A stretch of DNA of 64,000 nt from Thalassolituus oleivorans MIL-1 (GTDB lineage Bacteria > Pseudomonadota > Gammaproteobacteria > Pseudomonadales > Oceanobacteraceae), in assembly GCF_000355675.1 (NCBI RefSeq), contig NC_020888.1:2002883-2066882 (forward strand), read 5' to 3'. A program made the position numbers and the translations under genes. Below, piece after piece: positions 28,279-37,430 of the stretch. The notes under the pieces were generated by a model. It ran no database searches. It was given only the letters and a program-made list of their open reading frames with translations, and had not been told where the DNA came from. The number at the start of each line of letters is the position of its first letter. Within the stretch, counting starts at the first letter, position 1.

Positions 28279-29286
28279 TTAAACCTTATAAAATTCGTGA
28301 TACCAACGAACAAATTTTTCTAACCCCACTTCTAGTGACGTGTTAGGCGCAAAATCCACATCGGCAATTAAATCATCAACATTGGCATACGTCGCCAACA
28401 CATCACCTGGCTGCATATCGAGGTAACGCTTATCGGCAGTTTTCCCCAGCACCTTCTCAATAGTCTCAATAAAGGTACCAAGTTCAACAGTATTATGATT
28501 ACCAATGTTGTAAATTTTATAGGGCGCAGAGCTGCGACTGGTATCTCCAGACTCTGGTGACCAGCCTTCAACGCCAGTAGGAATTTTATTTGCAATACGT
28601 GTAACACCTTCAACAATATCGTCGATATAGGTGAAGTCGCGTTGCATTTTTCCGTGGTTATAAACGTCGATGGTTTTACCTTCTAAAATAGCCTTAGTAA
28701 AACTAAAGTACGCCATATCAGGACGCCCCCAAGGTCCGTATACCGTAAAGAACCGCAAGCCGGTTGTCGGTAGACCATACAAGTGCGAATACGTATGAGC
28801 CATTAACTCATTGGATTTTTTTGTTGCCGCGTACAAAGATACCGGATGATCCACGCGGTCTGATGTACTGTATGGAATATCGGTATTTAATCCATAAACG
28901 GAACTAGAGGATGCGTAAACCAGATGCTCGATATTATTATGGCGACACGCTTCTAGAATATTAACAAAACCCACTAAGTTACTTTCTACATATGCGTGCG
29001 GATTAGTAATTGAGTAACGCACACCCGCCTGAGCGGCTAAATGTACAACACGATCAAATTGATGCTCTGCAAATACAGCATTAACCGCTTGAGTATCGCC
29101 CAATTCAACTTGCTTAAATTCAAACTGAGGCAAGGCATTCAACCACGCCAAGCGGCCATATTTTAAATTAACGTCGTAGTAATCGTTTAGATTGTCGATA
29201 CCAACAACTTCATGACCTTGTTCGATAAAACGCTGACTGGTAAATGCACCAATAAAACCAGCGGCACCAGTAACTAATATTTTCAC
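28279..29286 (-). CDS. UDP-glucuronate 4-epimerase-like short-chain dehydrogenase/reductase
   Basis: 335 residues of the extended SDR fold. NAD site GAAGFIG at 7-13, LAAQAGVRYSI, catalytic serine region YASSSSVYG and YAATKKSNE with the Y-x3-K pair, then TGLRFFTVYGPWGRPDMAY. These are diagnostic of the CapI/LspL/UDP-glucuronate 4-epimerase group, which makes UDP-galacturonate for capsule or lipopolysaccharide. The start is GTG at 29286 in a GTGA overlap with the kdsC stop, showing tight coupling. Being between the two Kdo genes, it most likely supplies a galacturonate residue for the inner core. UDP-GlcNAc/GalNAc epimerase is a less likely alternative. Confidence 0.85.
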   Translation of the reverse strand: MKILVTGAAGFIGAFTSQRFIEQGHEVVGIDNLNDYYDVNLKYGRLAWLNALPQFEFKQVELGDTQAVNAVFAEHQFDRVVHLAAQAGVRYSITNPHAYVESNLVGFVNILEACRHNNIEHLVYASSSSVYGLNTDIPYSTSDRVDHPVSLYAATKKSNELMAHTYSHLYGLPTTGLRFFTVYGPWGRPDMAYFSFTKAILEGKTIDVYNHGKMQRDFTYIDDIVEGVTRIANKIPTGVEGWSPESGDTSRSSAPYKIYNIGNHNTVELGTFIETIEKVLGKTADKRYLDMQPGDVLATYANVDDLIADVDFAPNTSLEVGLEKFVRWYHEFYKV

Positions 29287-29843
29287 GATTTTAATTCCTC
29301 AAATTCTGGCAACATGGCCTTAATATAGGCTTCTTCTAGGGGCATGCGACTGGCTAATATAATATCGGCAACTTCGCGCGCGACGCCCTTTCCGCCCTCA
29401 GCATCGGTAATTAAATCCGAATGCTCACGTACCATCCAAAATGCATCTTTAGGAGCAATGCTTAATCCAACACGACGCATGACTTTTAAATCAATAACAT
29501 CATCACCGACGTAGCAGACCTCACCAGAATCGATCAGCAGCTCATCCATCAATTGAGACAGAACAGCCCACTTATCTTTAGTGCCTGGAAAAAAATGCGT
29601 AATGCCGAGATCCTCTACCCGCTTTTGTAACGGCGCAGAACTTTTAGCGGAAATAATGGCAGTGATAATGTCGTATTGATTCAGCAGTTTAATGCCAACG
29701 CCGTCTTTGACATTGAAGTGTTTGACCTCTTCACCAGAAGCCGAATACGTTAACGTTCCGTCAGTCAATACGCCATCTACATCGAACACCACCATACGAA
29801 CAGCCCGTGCTTTTTCTTTAATCGCGTTCGGGATGTGCACCAT
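29283..29843 (-). CDS. kdsC: 3-deoxy-D-manno-octulosonate 8-phosphate phosphatase
   Basis: HAD-family phosphatase that releases Kdo from Kdo-8-phosphate. 186 residues. The N-terminal motif VVFDVDGVLTDG carries the two catalytic aspartates; later motifs are IISAKSS, KDKWAVL and YVGDDVIDL. It leads the kdsC-epimerase-kdsB operon, ends in the GTGA overlap and is preceded by ~140 bases before the tRNA-Glu gene. Confidence 0.95.
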   Translation of the reverse strand: MVHIPNAIKEKARAVRMVVFDVDGVLTDGTLTYSASGEEVKHFNVKDGVGIKLLNQYDIITAIISAKSSAPLQKRVEDLGITHFFPGTKDKWAVLSQLMDELLIDSGEVCYVGDDVIDLKVMRRVGLSIAPKDAFWMVREHSDLITDAEGGKGVAREVADIILASRMPLEEAYIKAMLPEFEELKS

Positions 29844-29980
29844 GATACCGATTCCATTAAATTGAAAAGGCGATATTGTACCGATTAACCGTCAAAAGTG
29901 TGAGTTGTTGTCGCGGATAAAAATAATAAATTTATAGGGTAAAGCAGAAAAATCGGAAGGATTTATAGCGATAATTTCGT

Positions 29981-30056
29981 TGGTATCCCCAAGGGGATTC
30001 GAACCCCTGTTACCGCCGTGAAAGGGCGGTGTCCTAGGCCTCTAGACGATGGGGAC
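29981..30056 (-). tRNA. tRNA-Glu (TTC)
   Basis: 76 bases including an encoded CCA. The acceptor stem GTCCCCA pairs with TGGGGAT, the anticodon stem-loop is CCGCC-CTTTCAC-GGCGG with anticodon TTC, and the T arm contains GGTTCGAATCC. Transcribed with the tRNA-Ala gene 23 bases upstream, downstream of gltX. Confidence 0.97.
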
Positions 30057-30079
30057 ACAAGGACGAACAGATACGTTTT

Positions 30080-30155
30080 TGGTGGAGCCTAGCGGGATCG
30101 AACCGCTGACCTCAACACTGCCAGTGTTGCGCTCTCCCAGCTGAGCTAAGGCCCC
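30080..30155 (-). tRNA. tRNA-Ala (GGC)
   Basis: 76 bases including CCA. Begins GGGGCCTTAGCTCAGCTGG, anticodon arm CAACA-CTGGCAG-TGTTG with anticodon GGC, T arm GCGGTTCGATCCCGC. It lies between gltX and tRNA-Glu on the same strand, an order also known from Pseudomonas. Confidence 0.97.
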
Positions 30156-30325
30156 GTCTCAAAACGTGGGCGTATCTTACTTACGCCCCCTAACACTGTC
30201 AACAAGAACTTAGAGAAATATTTCTCTAAAACAAGGACTTACGAGACATTGGTTATCTGTAGCCCGCTTGACCAAAAACCAAACGAGCATTTGCCCTAAT
30301 ATGCGTCGTAACTACCGACAAGAAA

Positions 30326-31840
30326 TTACTCTTGCGCAGCAACAGGCTCAGCCGCCATTGCCGCAAGGTAACCTTGGTAATCCTTTTCCATCTTCTTTAG
30401 CTTTTTCTTACCGACTTCGCCGATAACACCCAGAGCATGACGGACACGCGCACGACTCATGTCTGGGCCTAAAATAACCATGCTATCCAACACTGAAATC
30501 GTCGCGGAAGTTCCCGCAATGGCGATAAAGAATGGGAATAAGAAATCACGAATCTTAATATCCATTTGCTTAGCCAAGCCAAACAAAGCGGCTTCGATCT
30601 CTGCAGGCTCCCAATGGCGAATGCTTTCTAACTGCCACAAACCAAATTGCAGTACATTTAGCAGACGCTCTTCATCATAGGCTTTATGCTCAAATTGAGC
30701 AGCCGTCAACGGCGTTAGCCCTGCTAAGAAATGCCCGGCTAGTGGTACCACATCAGAGAAGACTTCTACACGCGGCTGAATATGCGGAATGATTGGGATC
30801 AAACGTTCAGGACGTAATCCCCACGCAGCAAAGCGTTGTGCAAAGGTTTCTGCATCCAACTCGCGTAGCCATAGGCTATTTACCCAGCGTAATTTCTCCA
30901 TATCAAATACGGGGCCACCCAACGACACGCGTTGAATATCGAAATGACTAAACATCTCGTCACGGCTGAATTTTTCACGTTCGTCAGGCATAGACCAACC
31001 CATGCGGCCAAGGTAATTCAGTACCGCTTCCGGCATAAAGCCCATACGCTCGTAGAACATAATTGAGGTCGGATTCTTACGTTTACTCAGCTTACTTTTA
31101 TCTGGATTACGCAACAGAGGCATATGACAGATAGTCGGCATTTCCCAGCCAAAATATTCGTACAGCAATTTATGCTTAGGCGCGGAACTGATCCATTCCT
31201 CGCCCCGAATCACATGCGTAATCGCCATCAAGTGATCATCAACGACGTTGGCTAGATGATAGGTTGGCATACCATCAGACTTCATTAGAATCTGAGCATC
31301 AACCTGTGACCATTCCACTTCAATACTGCCGCGCAACATGTCATTGATAACACACACGCCCTCTTCTGGTACACGCATACGGATTACATAAGGGGCACCT
31401 GCGGCTTCACGGCGAGCCACTTCCTCTGCTGGCAATTCTAAATGCGATGCTTTCAGAGCCGAGTTAGTACCATCCTGCTGCAACTGTGAACGAATGGCAT
31501 CCAATTCTTCAGCGGTACGGTAACAACGGAATGCATAACCAGAAGCCAACAATTGCTCCACATGCTCAACATAAATGTCTTTGCGTTCGCTTTGACGATA
31601 AGGACCGTACTGACCACCAACATCCGGGCCTTCAGACCACTCAATTCCCAGCCAACGCAGACTATCCAGAATTGCTTGCTCAGACTCTGGAGTGCTACGA
31701 ACTTGATCGGTATCTTCGATACGTAGAATGAATTCACCACCATGCTGACGAGCAAATGCAAGATTGAATAGCGCTATGTAGGCAGTGCCAACATGAGGAT
31801 CGCCAGTAGGAGATGGTGCAACGCGGGTACGAACCGTCAT
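30326..31840 (-). CDS. gltX: Glutamyl-tRNA synthetase
   Basis: Class I synthetase that charges tRNA-Glu. 504 residues, with the HIGH-type motif [13 protein letters not shown] at 9-21 and the KMSKS-type loop [12 protein letters not shown]. The C-terminal anticodon-binding part is complete and ends in an alanine/glutamate tail. Its substrate tRNA-Glu gene lies just downstream on the same strand. No zinc-binding cysteine cluster of the E. coli type is evident in the middle of the protein. Single gene with its own 110-base upstream region. Confidence 0.96.
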   Translation of the reverse strand: MTVRTRVAPSPTGDPHVGTAYIALFNLAFARQHGGEFILRIEDTDQVRSTPESEQAILDSLRWLGIEWSEGPDVGGQYGPYRQSERKDIYVEHVEQLLASGYAFRCYRTAEELDAIRSQLQQDGTNSALKASHLELPAEEVARREAAGAPYVIRMRVPEEGVCVINDMLRGSIEVEWSQVDAQILMKSDGMPTYHLANVVDDHLMAITHVIRGEEWISSAPKHKLLYEYFGWEMPTICHMPLLRNPDKSKLSKRKNPTSIMFYERMGFMPEAVLNYLGRMGWSMPDEREKFSRDEMFSHFDIQRVSLGGPVFDMEKLRWVNSLWLRELDAETFAQRFAAWGLRPERLIPIIPHIQPRVEVFSDVVPLAGHFLAGLTPLTAAQFEHKAYDEERLLNVLQFGLWQLESIRHWEPAEIEAALFGLAKQMDIKIRDFLFPFFIAIAGTSATISVLDSMVILGPDMSRARVRHALGVIGEVGKKKLKKMEKDYQGYLAAMAAEPVAAQE

Positions 31841-31951
31841 AAGGAATCTCTATTTCAGATACGAATAAACAAAAGTGGGCACGATTATAGAGAAATCGCA
31901 CCCACTTAGCACCGCATCCGAACAACCTCAGACGAGAAAATAGTCTTAGCA

Positions 31952-33079
31952 TTAGTTTTTAGCGTTAATTTCTCGTTCCATTTCAGAAAGGATACGAATG
32001 ACTTGGGTGCTAGCAGACTCCATACGCTCAAGCTCTTTCAACATTTTTTCGCGATCCTGATCTTTGAAGGCAGCCATCGCCCTAAAGCCCGAATCGTGCA
32101 CTTGCCGATGAGGCTCATCCAATCGGGCAAAGCTAGCAAGATGGCTGTAGCGCTGCTTCCCCTCACCTTCGATATACCACTTACCCAGGCGACAATGAGT
32201 ATGATCTGCAAGAGATTCACATACCTGTGGTTTATTTTGCCAAATGCATTGATATACCTGAGCTTTCCAAACGACATGATCCAACTTTGCAGTTTCAATA
32301 AAACTTTCACTCGCGGTATGAGAGAAACTATTGGAAACATGGCGTGACACATCCCCTATTGCATTGATGTGCTCAGAAACCAAACGTACTTCATCAGATA
32401 AAGCAGCCCCGTGATCCCCCACGGCTCCAATACCTTCAGACACCCTGTCGACTTCGCTACCCACGGTTGAAATCAAACTTCCGATCTCAGCCGTCGCTTC
32501 TGCTGTTCGTTGAGCAAGCGTGCGTACTTCGTCTGCAACAACGGCAAAACCACGCCCTTGTTCACCTGCTCGTGCCGCTTCAATCGCAGCATTCAAAGCC
32601 AACAAGTTAGTTTGTTCTGAAATGCCTTGAATTAAACCGACAAAATTCTCAATACCCGACGCGACATTCTTTAGACCACTAACAGCCTCGGAGGCATCCG
32701 CAGATTTATCACGGATATCCGTCAATTGACTGGCAAGATTCGCCAGCGTACCTCTGATATCTGAGACCTTAGCAACGGAAGCATCAACTTGTGCATTTTC
32801 TCCTGCGAGACGCGCCGCAGAGGCTGCCATTGTGTTACGAATATCGTCCACAGTAACCGAAGAAGAAAACCATAGCTTTTGCAATGAGGTCGTATATTGC
32901 AGCTGCTCTAAACTATATTGACTGCGCATATCCGCTACAATTTTGATTTTGCGCAGAACTTCATTCTCTCGTTCCAACATTTCAAGACGACGACGCATCG
33001 CCTCAGTTTCGGCCAACGATGGCCCTCGTTCTTTTTGTTTGAAAAACACCGATACCCCCAAACCACCAAATTCGAGCAC
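31952..33079 (-). CDS. Soluble methyl-accepting chemotaxis-type protein with C-terminal CZB domain
   Basis: Up to 375 residues. There is no membrane helix. The N-terminal part is a short coiled coil ([19 protein letters not shown]); residues ~90-260 form the signalling domain with the conserved tip [21 protein letters not shown] continued by [15 protein letters not shown]. Residues ~265-345 are a CZB zinc-binding domain: [11 protein letters not shown], then HCRLGKWY and [10 protein letters not shown], giving the H-x-C-H-H ligand set. CZB chemoreceptors sense hypochlorite or zinc. The first codon is GTG at 33079; another GTG at 33049 (MFFKQKE) with GGGGG upstream is equally plausible. The gene is single. 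Confidence 0.88.
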   Translation of the reverse strand: MLEFGGLGVSVFFKQKERGPSLAETEAMRRRLEMLERENEVLRKIKIVADMRSQYSLEQLQYTTSLQKLWFSSSVTVDDIRNTMAASAARLAGENAQVDASVAKVSDIRGTLANLASQLTDIRDKSADASEAVSGLKNVASGIENFVGLIQGISEQTNLLALNAAIEAARAGEQGRGFAVVADEVRTLAQRTAEATAEIGSLISTVGSEVDRVSEGIGAVGDHGAALSDEVRLVSEHINAIGDVSRHVSNSFSHTASESFIETAKLDHVVWKAQVYQCIWQNKPQVCESLADHTHCRLGKWYIEGEGKQRYSHLASFARLDEPHRQVHDSGFRAMAAFKDQDREKMLKELERMESASTQVIRILSEMEREINAKN

Positions 33080-33190
33080 TAAATTCCCGTGGCAGACGCC
33101 AACCCATATGTGAATTAACTATAGTTGATACTTGTAAAGTAGCCAGATAGCACACGCCACAGATCTGCCGAAAATAGAATTCTGAGAGGA

Positions 33191-33223
33191 AACAAAAAGG
33201 CCAAGGCATGCAAGCCTTGGCCT
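33191..33223 (-). terminator. Rho-independent terminator of the lipase operon
   Basis: Perfect ten-base stem AGGCCAAGGC / GCCTTGGCCT; on the minus strand it is followed by TTTTTGTTT. It lies ~45 bases past the stop of the lipase partner gene. Confidence 0.9.
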
Positions 33224-33267
33224 CTTCGGAACAACGACGCGACAATGTCGCATCCCATTGTTTAATT

Positions 33268-33891
33268 TTAAGATTGGCGAATTTGAAATTGCGCACCAAT
33301 GCGTTCAGCTTCTTCAGCCGCGCGTTCTCGAACTTGTTCGGGATCTGTATAGAGCGTATTGATTAGAGACAATTGAATAGACTGTGCTTTTTCAATCGAC
33401 ATTTCTTTATTGCTAACACGATCTGGCATTTGTCGTAGTATCGCCTCAGCAAGCTTTATGCGAACACTGTCGTCCGTTGCTTTGTTTAACGCTTCCATCT
33501 GCTTGTTAAAGCGCAATAAGTTAACTAAACGCACAAGTTCTAGATCGGGAGTTTCATGTCGCGATGCAACGCCATTCAAAATAATCCATTCCGGAGAAGA
33601 TACATATTCCGGGCGTTCTGTTAAGGGAGCAACGACAGGTTCCAATTCAACGGCAGCAATTGCCGCAGTTTCTGCAACCATTTGCATTTTAATAATATCT
33701 TTAGCGTCCATTTTAGACAGCTCTTCTTTCGAGTACGTCGTAGTTGTTGGTACGTTATAGTCAGCTGAAGCCACAACAGTATTTTTAACCGTCGTACTAT
33801 CAGGTGTTAACCAAACAACAACACCGACAGCTGCTATGGTAAGTAATGAGCAAGCTATACCAACACGAATGGCTGTATTTTTATTATTCAT
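33268..33891 (-). CDS. Membrane-anchored periplasmic protein, candidate partner of the adjacent lipase
   Basis: 207 residues. An N-terminal helix at 8-30 (RVGIACSLLTIAAVGVVVWL) is followed directly by a T/S-rich linker and then a helical, charged domain (NLLRFNKQMEALNKAT, KLAEAILRQMPDR, EEAERIGAQFQIR). No family recognised. The topology, single N-terminal anchor, variable linker and helical periplasmic part, and position directly after a secreted lipase gene, resemble lipase-specific foldases (Lif), but it is much shorter than the usual ~340 residues and I see no foldase motif. It starts 75 bases after the lipase stop, with a hairpin between. Confidence 0.5.
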   Translation of the reverse strand: MNNKNTAIRVGIACSLLTIAAVGVVVWLTPDSTTVKNTVVASADYNVPTTTTYSKEELSKMDAKDIIKMQMVAETAAIAAVELEPVVAPLTERPEYVSSPEWIILNGVASRHETPDLELVRLVNLLRFNKQMEALNKATDDSVRIKLAEAILRQMPDRVSNKEMSIEKAQSIQLSLINTLYTDPEQVRERAAEEAERIGAQFQIRQS

Positions 33892-33917
33892 CGCCTATTC
33901 CTCTAATGAATTAAAAA

Positions 33918-33943
33918 TGGCCGAGAGCAAACACTCTCGGCAC
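33918..33943 (-). terminator. Hairpin between lipase and partner gene
   Basis: An eight-base stem GCCGAGAG / CTCTCGGC with a six-base loop. On the minus strand it is followed by CATTTTTAA, a weak terminator-like tail. It could reduce expression of the downstream partner gene or protect the lipase message. Confidence 0.55.
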
Positions 33944-33966
33944 ATTTATTTATCACACTTTACTGC

Positions 33967-35760
33967 TTACCAACGAGTAGGAGCTGGAGGTGTAACAGTG
34001 AACTGATACTGTTGACCAGGGCCTGCAACCAAGCTGTTGAACAAACTCGTCATCCAACCGCACTTAAGTTCAGAGAACTCAGTCGTGCCATTAAACTCTA
34101 GGTATCCTGCACCTAAATCACCAATTGGGCCTTCATAGGCAATTGGGAAAGCAACAGGGCTTGTGGTAGTACAGTTAAACGGTAATTTCAACCAGCCAAA
34201 ACCAGCAGCATTGATCAGAACATTAGCGTCCGCTTGACCGTCAATATTCAACATGCCATCACGGCTTAAGCCAGCAGTACCAGTAATTGGACCTACAGGT
34301 TCAATACTCAGGTTCACATCTAGATTCACTAGGATGTTCAACTTAGTATCAAAATCTGGCACCGACATTGACCCCATCAAGGTGCCTTGAGTAATGTTCG
34401 TATCAGCTGTCAAAGAAGAATCTTCAGGCAGGATCACATCCTGATCTAAGGTCGCAAGATGGATTGTTGCACCTAGATTCCAATCATTCAGAGATACGAC
34501 GAAATCACCGCCACCAGGATTGGCATTTGACTTAGGCGCTTGAGAGAAGCTGTAGCAGCTGTTATCAACTGAGGTGCCGGCAAAGCGCTCGTCAAACCAT
34601 TCCAACACATGCGGAGCCGCTTGGAATTGAGTAACGATATGCTCACTTGGGAAGATATCAAATGTCACTTTTGCAAACTTACCGCAATAGCGTTTTTTCA
34701 ACGCTGCGTGTTGTTCAATTTCAATGAATTCATCCGCTTGACCATGATATTGGTATACAGGCACAGAAGGCTTTCCGTCGCCCAAGTTTTGCGCAGTCAC
34801 AGCATCATTAACCGATGGAATCGCTAACAGTTCTGTTAAGCCTTTAGAGCCGACAGTGTATTCAGAAATGCTGTCGTTCATAAAGTCGAACAAAGATTCA
34901 AATACACATTGGTCTTTAGCAACTGCAATAGCAGCATGACCATTGGCACTTGCTAGCTCATCTAGTGGGATATCATCTGGATATTGTTCAGCCAAACCAA
35001 CAACCGCGCCCAATAGGAAAGAAGCACCTGCGCTACCATCTAAGTACGCTGCAGTGGATGGGAAATCAGCAGGAGTACCGCCAGCAGCGATAGCGACTAG
35101 GTTAAGGTCTGGAGCATAAGACTTTTGTACTTCGCCAGCCCAAGATGCAGTTTGACCACCTTGAGAGTAACCCCAGATTACTGCAGGTGCATTTGCACTG
35201 ATGCCAGCATTAGGAATTTGCGATGCCGCAGTGAAGATATCCAGAACTGCGTGCGCTTGCGATTCGCCTGCTAGGTAGGTTGGTGAATCACCAGTGGTGT
35301 AACCCGCGTTGTCCGTTACTAATACCGCATAACCTTTTGCTAACGCCGCAGCAATGTTACGATTTTCGTAGTCAGTACCACCGGCCAATTGCAGTGATGG
35401 TGCACAACCTTGTGCCAAACCATGAGTACCTACGGCGTAACTTAGGGTTGGACGCTCACCAGGGCCAGTCCATGCAGCGTTAGGAACAATAACTGTACCG
35501 GTAACTGTGTTGGTTGCACCTAAAGAATCCGTAGAACGATACATAACGTTCCACGCTTTAGACACTACGCTAGCACCTACATCAACAGTGGCAGAACGAT
35601 ACCAAATAAGATCTCCGTTACTACCGGCATAAATCGACGGCACTTCGTAGAAATCCATTCCAGATGGACCCACTGACGGTGCAGCCATCGCTACGCCAAC
35701 AGGTAACATTGAAGCTAACAAGCCGATATAACCGGCTTTAAGAATACGTTTGGACATCAT
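33967..35760 (-). CDS. Secreted lipase (LIP-type alpha/beta hydrolase) with C-terminal beta domain
   Basis: 597 residues. A signal peptide ends near residue 27 (LPVGVAMAAP). Residues ~35-400 match the secretory lipase family known from fungi and actinobacteria: YAVGTHGLAQGC, the nucleophile elbow GYSQGGQ (Ser near 199), GQADEFIE carrying the probable acid and FPSEHIVTQ with the probable histidine. Residues ~410-597 form a separate, beta-rich domain (GTAGLSRDGMLNIDG, YLEFNGTTEFSE) ending PAPTRW; similar tails occur on actinobacterial secreted proteins. Two ATG codons stand side by side at 35760 and 35757. Type II secretion is a plausible export route. The AraC regulator upstream and two direct repeats between suggest regulation by lipid-derived compounds. 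Confidence 0.82.
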   Translation of the reverse strand: MMSKRILKAGYIGLLASMLPVGVAMAAPSVGPSGMDFYEVPSIYAGSNGDLIWYRSATVDVGASVVSKAWNVMYRSTDSLGATNTVTGTVIVPNAAWTGPGERPTLSYAVGTHGLAQGCAPSLQLAGGTDYENRNIAAALAKGYAVLVTDNAGYTTGDSPTYLAGESQAHAVLDIFTAASQIPNAGISANAPAVIWGYSQGGQTASWAGEVQKSYAPDLNLVAIAAGGTPADFPSTAAYLDGSAGASFLLGAVVGLAEQYPDDIPLDELASANGHAAIAVAKDQCVFESLFDFMNDSISEYTVGSKGLTELLAIPSVNDAVTAQNLGDGKPSVPVYQYHGQADEFIEIEQHAALKKRYCGKFAKVTFDIFPSEHIVTQFQAAPHVLEWFDERFAGTSVDNSCYSFSQAPKSNANPGGGDFVVSLNDWNLGATIHLATLDQDVILPEDSSLTADTNITQGTLMGSMSVPDFDTKLNILVNLDVNLSIEPVGPITGTAGLSRDGMLNIDGQADANVLINAAGFGWLKLPFNCTTTSPVAFPIAYEGPIGDLGAGYLEFNGTTEFSELKCGWMTSLFNSLVAGPGQQYQFTVTPPAPTRW

Positions 35761-35867
35761 ATTGATGCGCTCCTAGGGAATATTGTTGTTATTTTTAGAT
35801 TTCACGATTTAGGAAACGATGAAACCTTGTAACAACAGTACTCCCTAGAGTGTTAACTTGCTGGCCG

Positions 35868-35898
35868 TAAGCGGACAGTAGTCGGTTATTAATGGCCA
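35868..35898. promoter_or_regulatory. Candidate AraC operator, copy 1
   Basis: 31-bp element starting TAAGCGGACAG and ending AATGGCCA, 24 of 31 positions identical to a second element 91 bases away. Inside it TAAGCGG and TAGTCGG recur 11 bases apart, one helical turn, as expected for the two half-sites of an AraC-type monomer pair. It lies between the lipase start (35760) and the AraC gene end (36011). Confidence 0.55.
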
Positions 35899-35958
35899 TT
35901 TATAAATTAAATATCTGTTCATTTGAAGCGAATTGAAGCGACATTATCCATCCAATTT

Positions 35959-35989
35959 TAAGCGGCCAATACTCGGCTTTATATGGCCA
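35959..35989. promoter_or_regulatory. Candidate AraC operator, copy 2
   Basis: 31-bp element starting TAAGCGGCCAA and ending ATATGGCCA, in the same orientation as the first copy. The same internal 11-base spacing (TAAGCGG, TACTCGG) is seen. Spacing of 91 bases is close to an integral number of helical turns. Confidence 0.55.
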
Positions 35990-36010
35990 CCAATAACTAA
36001 TGCGTTCCAA

Positions 36011-37102
36011 TTAATTGTGATGACTGCGCCGTTCTAAATATTCGGTAGGGGCCATACCGGTCCAGCGCCGAAATGCCTTGGCGAACGCTGATGAATCTGC
36101 GAAACCGAGCAGTAATGCCAACTCAGTAATCGAGTTCCCCCCACGAGCAAAGTATTCGCGTGAGAATTTCTCCCTCACCCTATCAAGTTCAGACTGATAG
36201 GACGTTCCATCTTCCGCTAATTTTCGGCGCATCGTTCGTCCACTCATGCCTAGCTCACTGGCGGCTTTTTCAAGGGATGGAAAAGCACCGTAGTACCGCA
36301 CAAGCAAACGCCTAAGTCGTAATGGTAATAACCGTATAGCCTTGGTTGGGATATTTTCAAATAAGGTTTTTTCAGCAGTTATCGCCATTAGTCGGTTAGC
36401 TAATGGTAACTCTTTGTCTTTCAGGGACGACTTCCCGACAATGCGAGTTTCGGGACAGTCAAACACAACGGGGCAGCGAAAATAACGACGATAGATATTA
36501 CCCCAAGCAGGCTCAGGATAGCCAAATTCGACCAAATGTGGTTCATCATCCGCGCCAACTAAATCACAAAAAATGTTGTAAAAACTAACGACATTCAACT
36601 CCATGAAGAAATGGGTATACGGAGCTAACGAAATGTTCTCTTCGATAACAAACATACCTATAGGGCCTTCAAGGCGTACAGACATTTCCAGTGGTGGAAA
36701 TAACTCCTGACAATAACGAGTTACGGCCAGACCACAATCCCATAAAGTCGGTTGAGTTACTGCAGCTAAACCAGCCATGCCATGCGAAGTTGCAGTCATT
36801 AGGTTCCCCATGACCAAACCAAGATATGGCATATCGAGTTGTTTTACGGCCTGATCAACCAAGGCTACACACTGCTTAGTATTGATAAAGCCGCCTTCTT
36901 CACCCGGTCGAAGCTCAATATTGGCATTTTTAAAAAAGCGCTGCTCGTCAATACCGAGTATAGCTTCCAGCGTTTCATCAGGCTTTTGGACGCTCAGTTT
37001 CGCTCTATCCATAAGCCAAGTAGCATCCAGCTTCAATGTGCGGCGTAAATCAAAATACGTCTGAATGTGCCCAAGAGGGATACATTCACTACTAGTATCC
37101 AT
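36011..37102 (-). CDS. AraC-family transcriptional regulator (OruR-type)
   Basis: 363 residues. The N-terminal ~240 residues match the arabinose-binding-domain-like sensor of OruR/ArgR-like AraC regulators (MGNLMTATSHGMAGLAAVT, GPIGMFVIEENISLAP). The C-terminal ~100 residues form the double helix-turn-helix: PSLEKAASELGMSGRTMRRKLAEDG, then ITELALLLGFADSSAFAKAFRRW and GMAPTEYLERR. It lies upstream of the lipase on the same strand, with two 31-bp direct repeats in the 250-base gap between. It is the best candidate for controlling the lipase. Confidence 0.92.
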   Translation of the reverse strand: MDTSSECIPLGHIQTYFDLRRTLKLDATWLMDRAKLSVQKPDETLEAILGIDEQRFFKNANIELRPGEEGGFINTKQCVALVDQAVKQLDMPYLGLVMGNLMTATSHGMAGLAAVTQPTLWDCGLAVTRYCQELFPPLEMSVRLEGPIGMFVIEENISLAPYTHFFMELNVVSFYNIFCDLVGADDEPHLVEFGYPEPAWGNIYRRYFRCPVVFDCPETRIVGKSSLKDKELPLANRLMAITAEKTLFENIPTKAIRLLPLRLRRLLVRYYGAFPSLEKAASELGMSGRTMRRKLAEDGTSYQSELDRVREKFSREYFARGGNSITELALLLGFADSSAFAKAFRRWTGMAPTEYLERRSHHN

Positions 37103-37430
37103 GTGATGACCTTGTCGTTTTTATAATTATTAATGTAGCAATGAGTGCAAGATTACAAACATACCTTTGTAGAGGACTGGATTTTCCCCCTAAAGAATAC
37201 GCAAAAGATATGGCATTTAAAGCCACATTGAAAACAAGCTAAGAAATAACTTCTCTACAACTATTCAATCTAAGAAGGACAGGCGCTTTATTCCGCCCAT
37301 CCAGAAAAGAACTGAATCATTAGTAAAAATAGCTACAACAAGACAGGTAAACGGATTTTAGGCAACGATCAAACACAATGTAAATGCTTCTTATCCACCA
37401 TTAGGCTCAAGTGAAAGTATCCATTAGCGC
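37103..37430. other. Intergenic stretch, no gene seen
   Basis: 328 bases between the AraC gene start and the end of the kinase remnant. It is AT-rich; I see no RNA, repeat or clear terminator. It should hold the araC-type gene's promoter. Confidence 0.4.
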
